Shown piece by piece: positions 63,818 to 64,000 of a stretch of DNA of 64,000 bases; position 1 is the first letter of the stretch; every line of letters begins with the position of its first letter. The position numbers and the translations under genes were made by a program. Source of the stretch: Polynucleobacter sp. AP-Capit-er-40B-B4 (GTDB taxonomy: Bacteria; Pseudomonadota; Gammaproteobacteria; Burkholderiales; Burkholderiaceae); assembly GCF_018882245.1 (NCBI RefSeq), contig NZ_JACVOV010000001.1, positions 310,001 to 374,000 on the forward strand, read 5' to 3'. The notes below the pieces were generated by a model, which had not been told where the DNA came from, made no database searches, and saw only the letters and a program-made list of their open reading frames with translations.

Positions 63818-64000
63818 ATGTCTAACGAAACCCGCATTGTTTTTATCGTTTCTGACGGTACCGGCATTACCGCCGAGAACTTCAGCCAGTCGATTTTGGC
63901 TCAATTTGAGGCCACTTTTAAGCATATTCGAGTGCCATTCGTGGATAGCATTGACAAAGCCCATGACGCCGTCAGTAGCATTAATCAAGCAGCAAGCAAA
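63818..64000 (+). CDS. ppsR: PEP synthetase regulatory protein PpsR (DUF299), N-terminal part only
   Basis: 61 residues up to the window end: MSNETRIVFIVSDGTGITAE then NFSQSILAQFEATFKHIRV. VFIVSDGTGITAE is the signature of the bifunctional kinase/pyrophosphorylase family DUF299, which switches PEP synthase off by ADP-dependent threonine phosphorylation and on by Pi-dependent removal. The divergent position beside ppsA supports the call. The rest of the gene lies outside the window. Confidence 0.92.
   Translation, partial: MSNETRIVFIVSDGTGITAENFSQSILAQFEATFKHIRVPFVDSIDKAHDAVSSINQAASK

Overview
This window comes from a compact genome, roughly mid-40s % GC by eye, and reads as a free-living betaproteobacterium of the Burkholderiales, most like Polynucleobacter. 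That assignment is an inference from the gene set (ratA-rnfH beside smpB, ppsA divergent from ppsR, an Fdh locus with DUF3305/DUF3306, short intergenic gaps and genes that overlap or abut). No rRNA, tRNA, insertion sequence, prophage or CRISPR array was seen. No gene-free stretch exceeds 300 bp. Both ends cut genes: an Old Yellow Enzyme homologue at the left and ppsR at the right.

Region by region. 0-3.3 kb: oxyR divergent from rubrerythrin, rubredoxin and a rubredoxin reductase, which together would form a complete NAD(P)H-dependent peroxide-reducing chain. 3.3-4.9 kb: a PuuD-like membrane protein and 3-hydroxybutyrate dehydrogenase. 5-19.8 kb: an apparent catabolic island. A three-subunit molybdenum hydroxylase with its CoxG-like partner runs leftwards. 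A TetR regulator, a VOC-fold enzyme, a flavin hydroxylase resembling 2,6-dihydroxypyridine 3-monooxygenase, a complete branched-chain-amino-acid-type ABC importer, an acyl-CoA dehydrogenase and a class III CoA-transferase run rightwards. The substrate is unknown; an N-heteroaromatic or other aromatic acid is the best guess.

19.8-22.2 kb: a tightly coupled BFD-ferredoxin / EEP-phosphatase / cardiolipin synthase operon. 22.2-34.3 kb: a tungstate-type ABC transporter (permease and ATPase) meets tail-to-tail an 11-gene leftward formate dehydrogenase locus. That locus carries the catalytic, Fe-S and cytochrome b subunits, a Tat-target peptide, a TorD-type chaperone, a large multi-cluster Fe-S protein, DUF3305, DUF3306, Mrp, a small lipoprotein and a small secreted protein. 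The transporter would supply the metal, and the accessory genes would mature the enzyme and route its electrons.

34.4-38.7 kb: phosphate transporter with its DUF47 partner, then copper chaperone and copper ATPase. 38.7-45.1 kb: envelope glycan genes (DUF3047, ArnT-like transferase, flippase-like protein, GT9, PAP2) and rlmJ. 45.1-52.5 kb: SOUL protein, LD-carboxypeptidase, tadA, queD, queE, two tandem secreted paralogues, and a radical SAM / DUF455 pair. 52.5-56.9 kb: guaA, guaB, rnfH, ratA and smpB. 57-61.2 kb: the ATP-grasp / alpha-E / transglutaminase / Anbu protease cluster. 61.3-64 kb: ppsA and ppsR.

The strongest leads for new biology are the regulated catabolic island, the accessory part of the formate dehydrogenase locus, the radical SAM / DUF455 / tandem secreted paralogue neighbourhood, and the Anbu cluster with its lysine-rich tail. 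All functional calls are from reading the sequence and from remembered family motifs; no database search was run.
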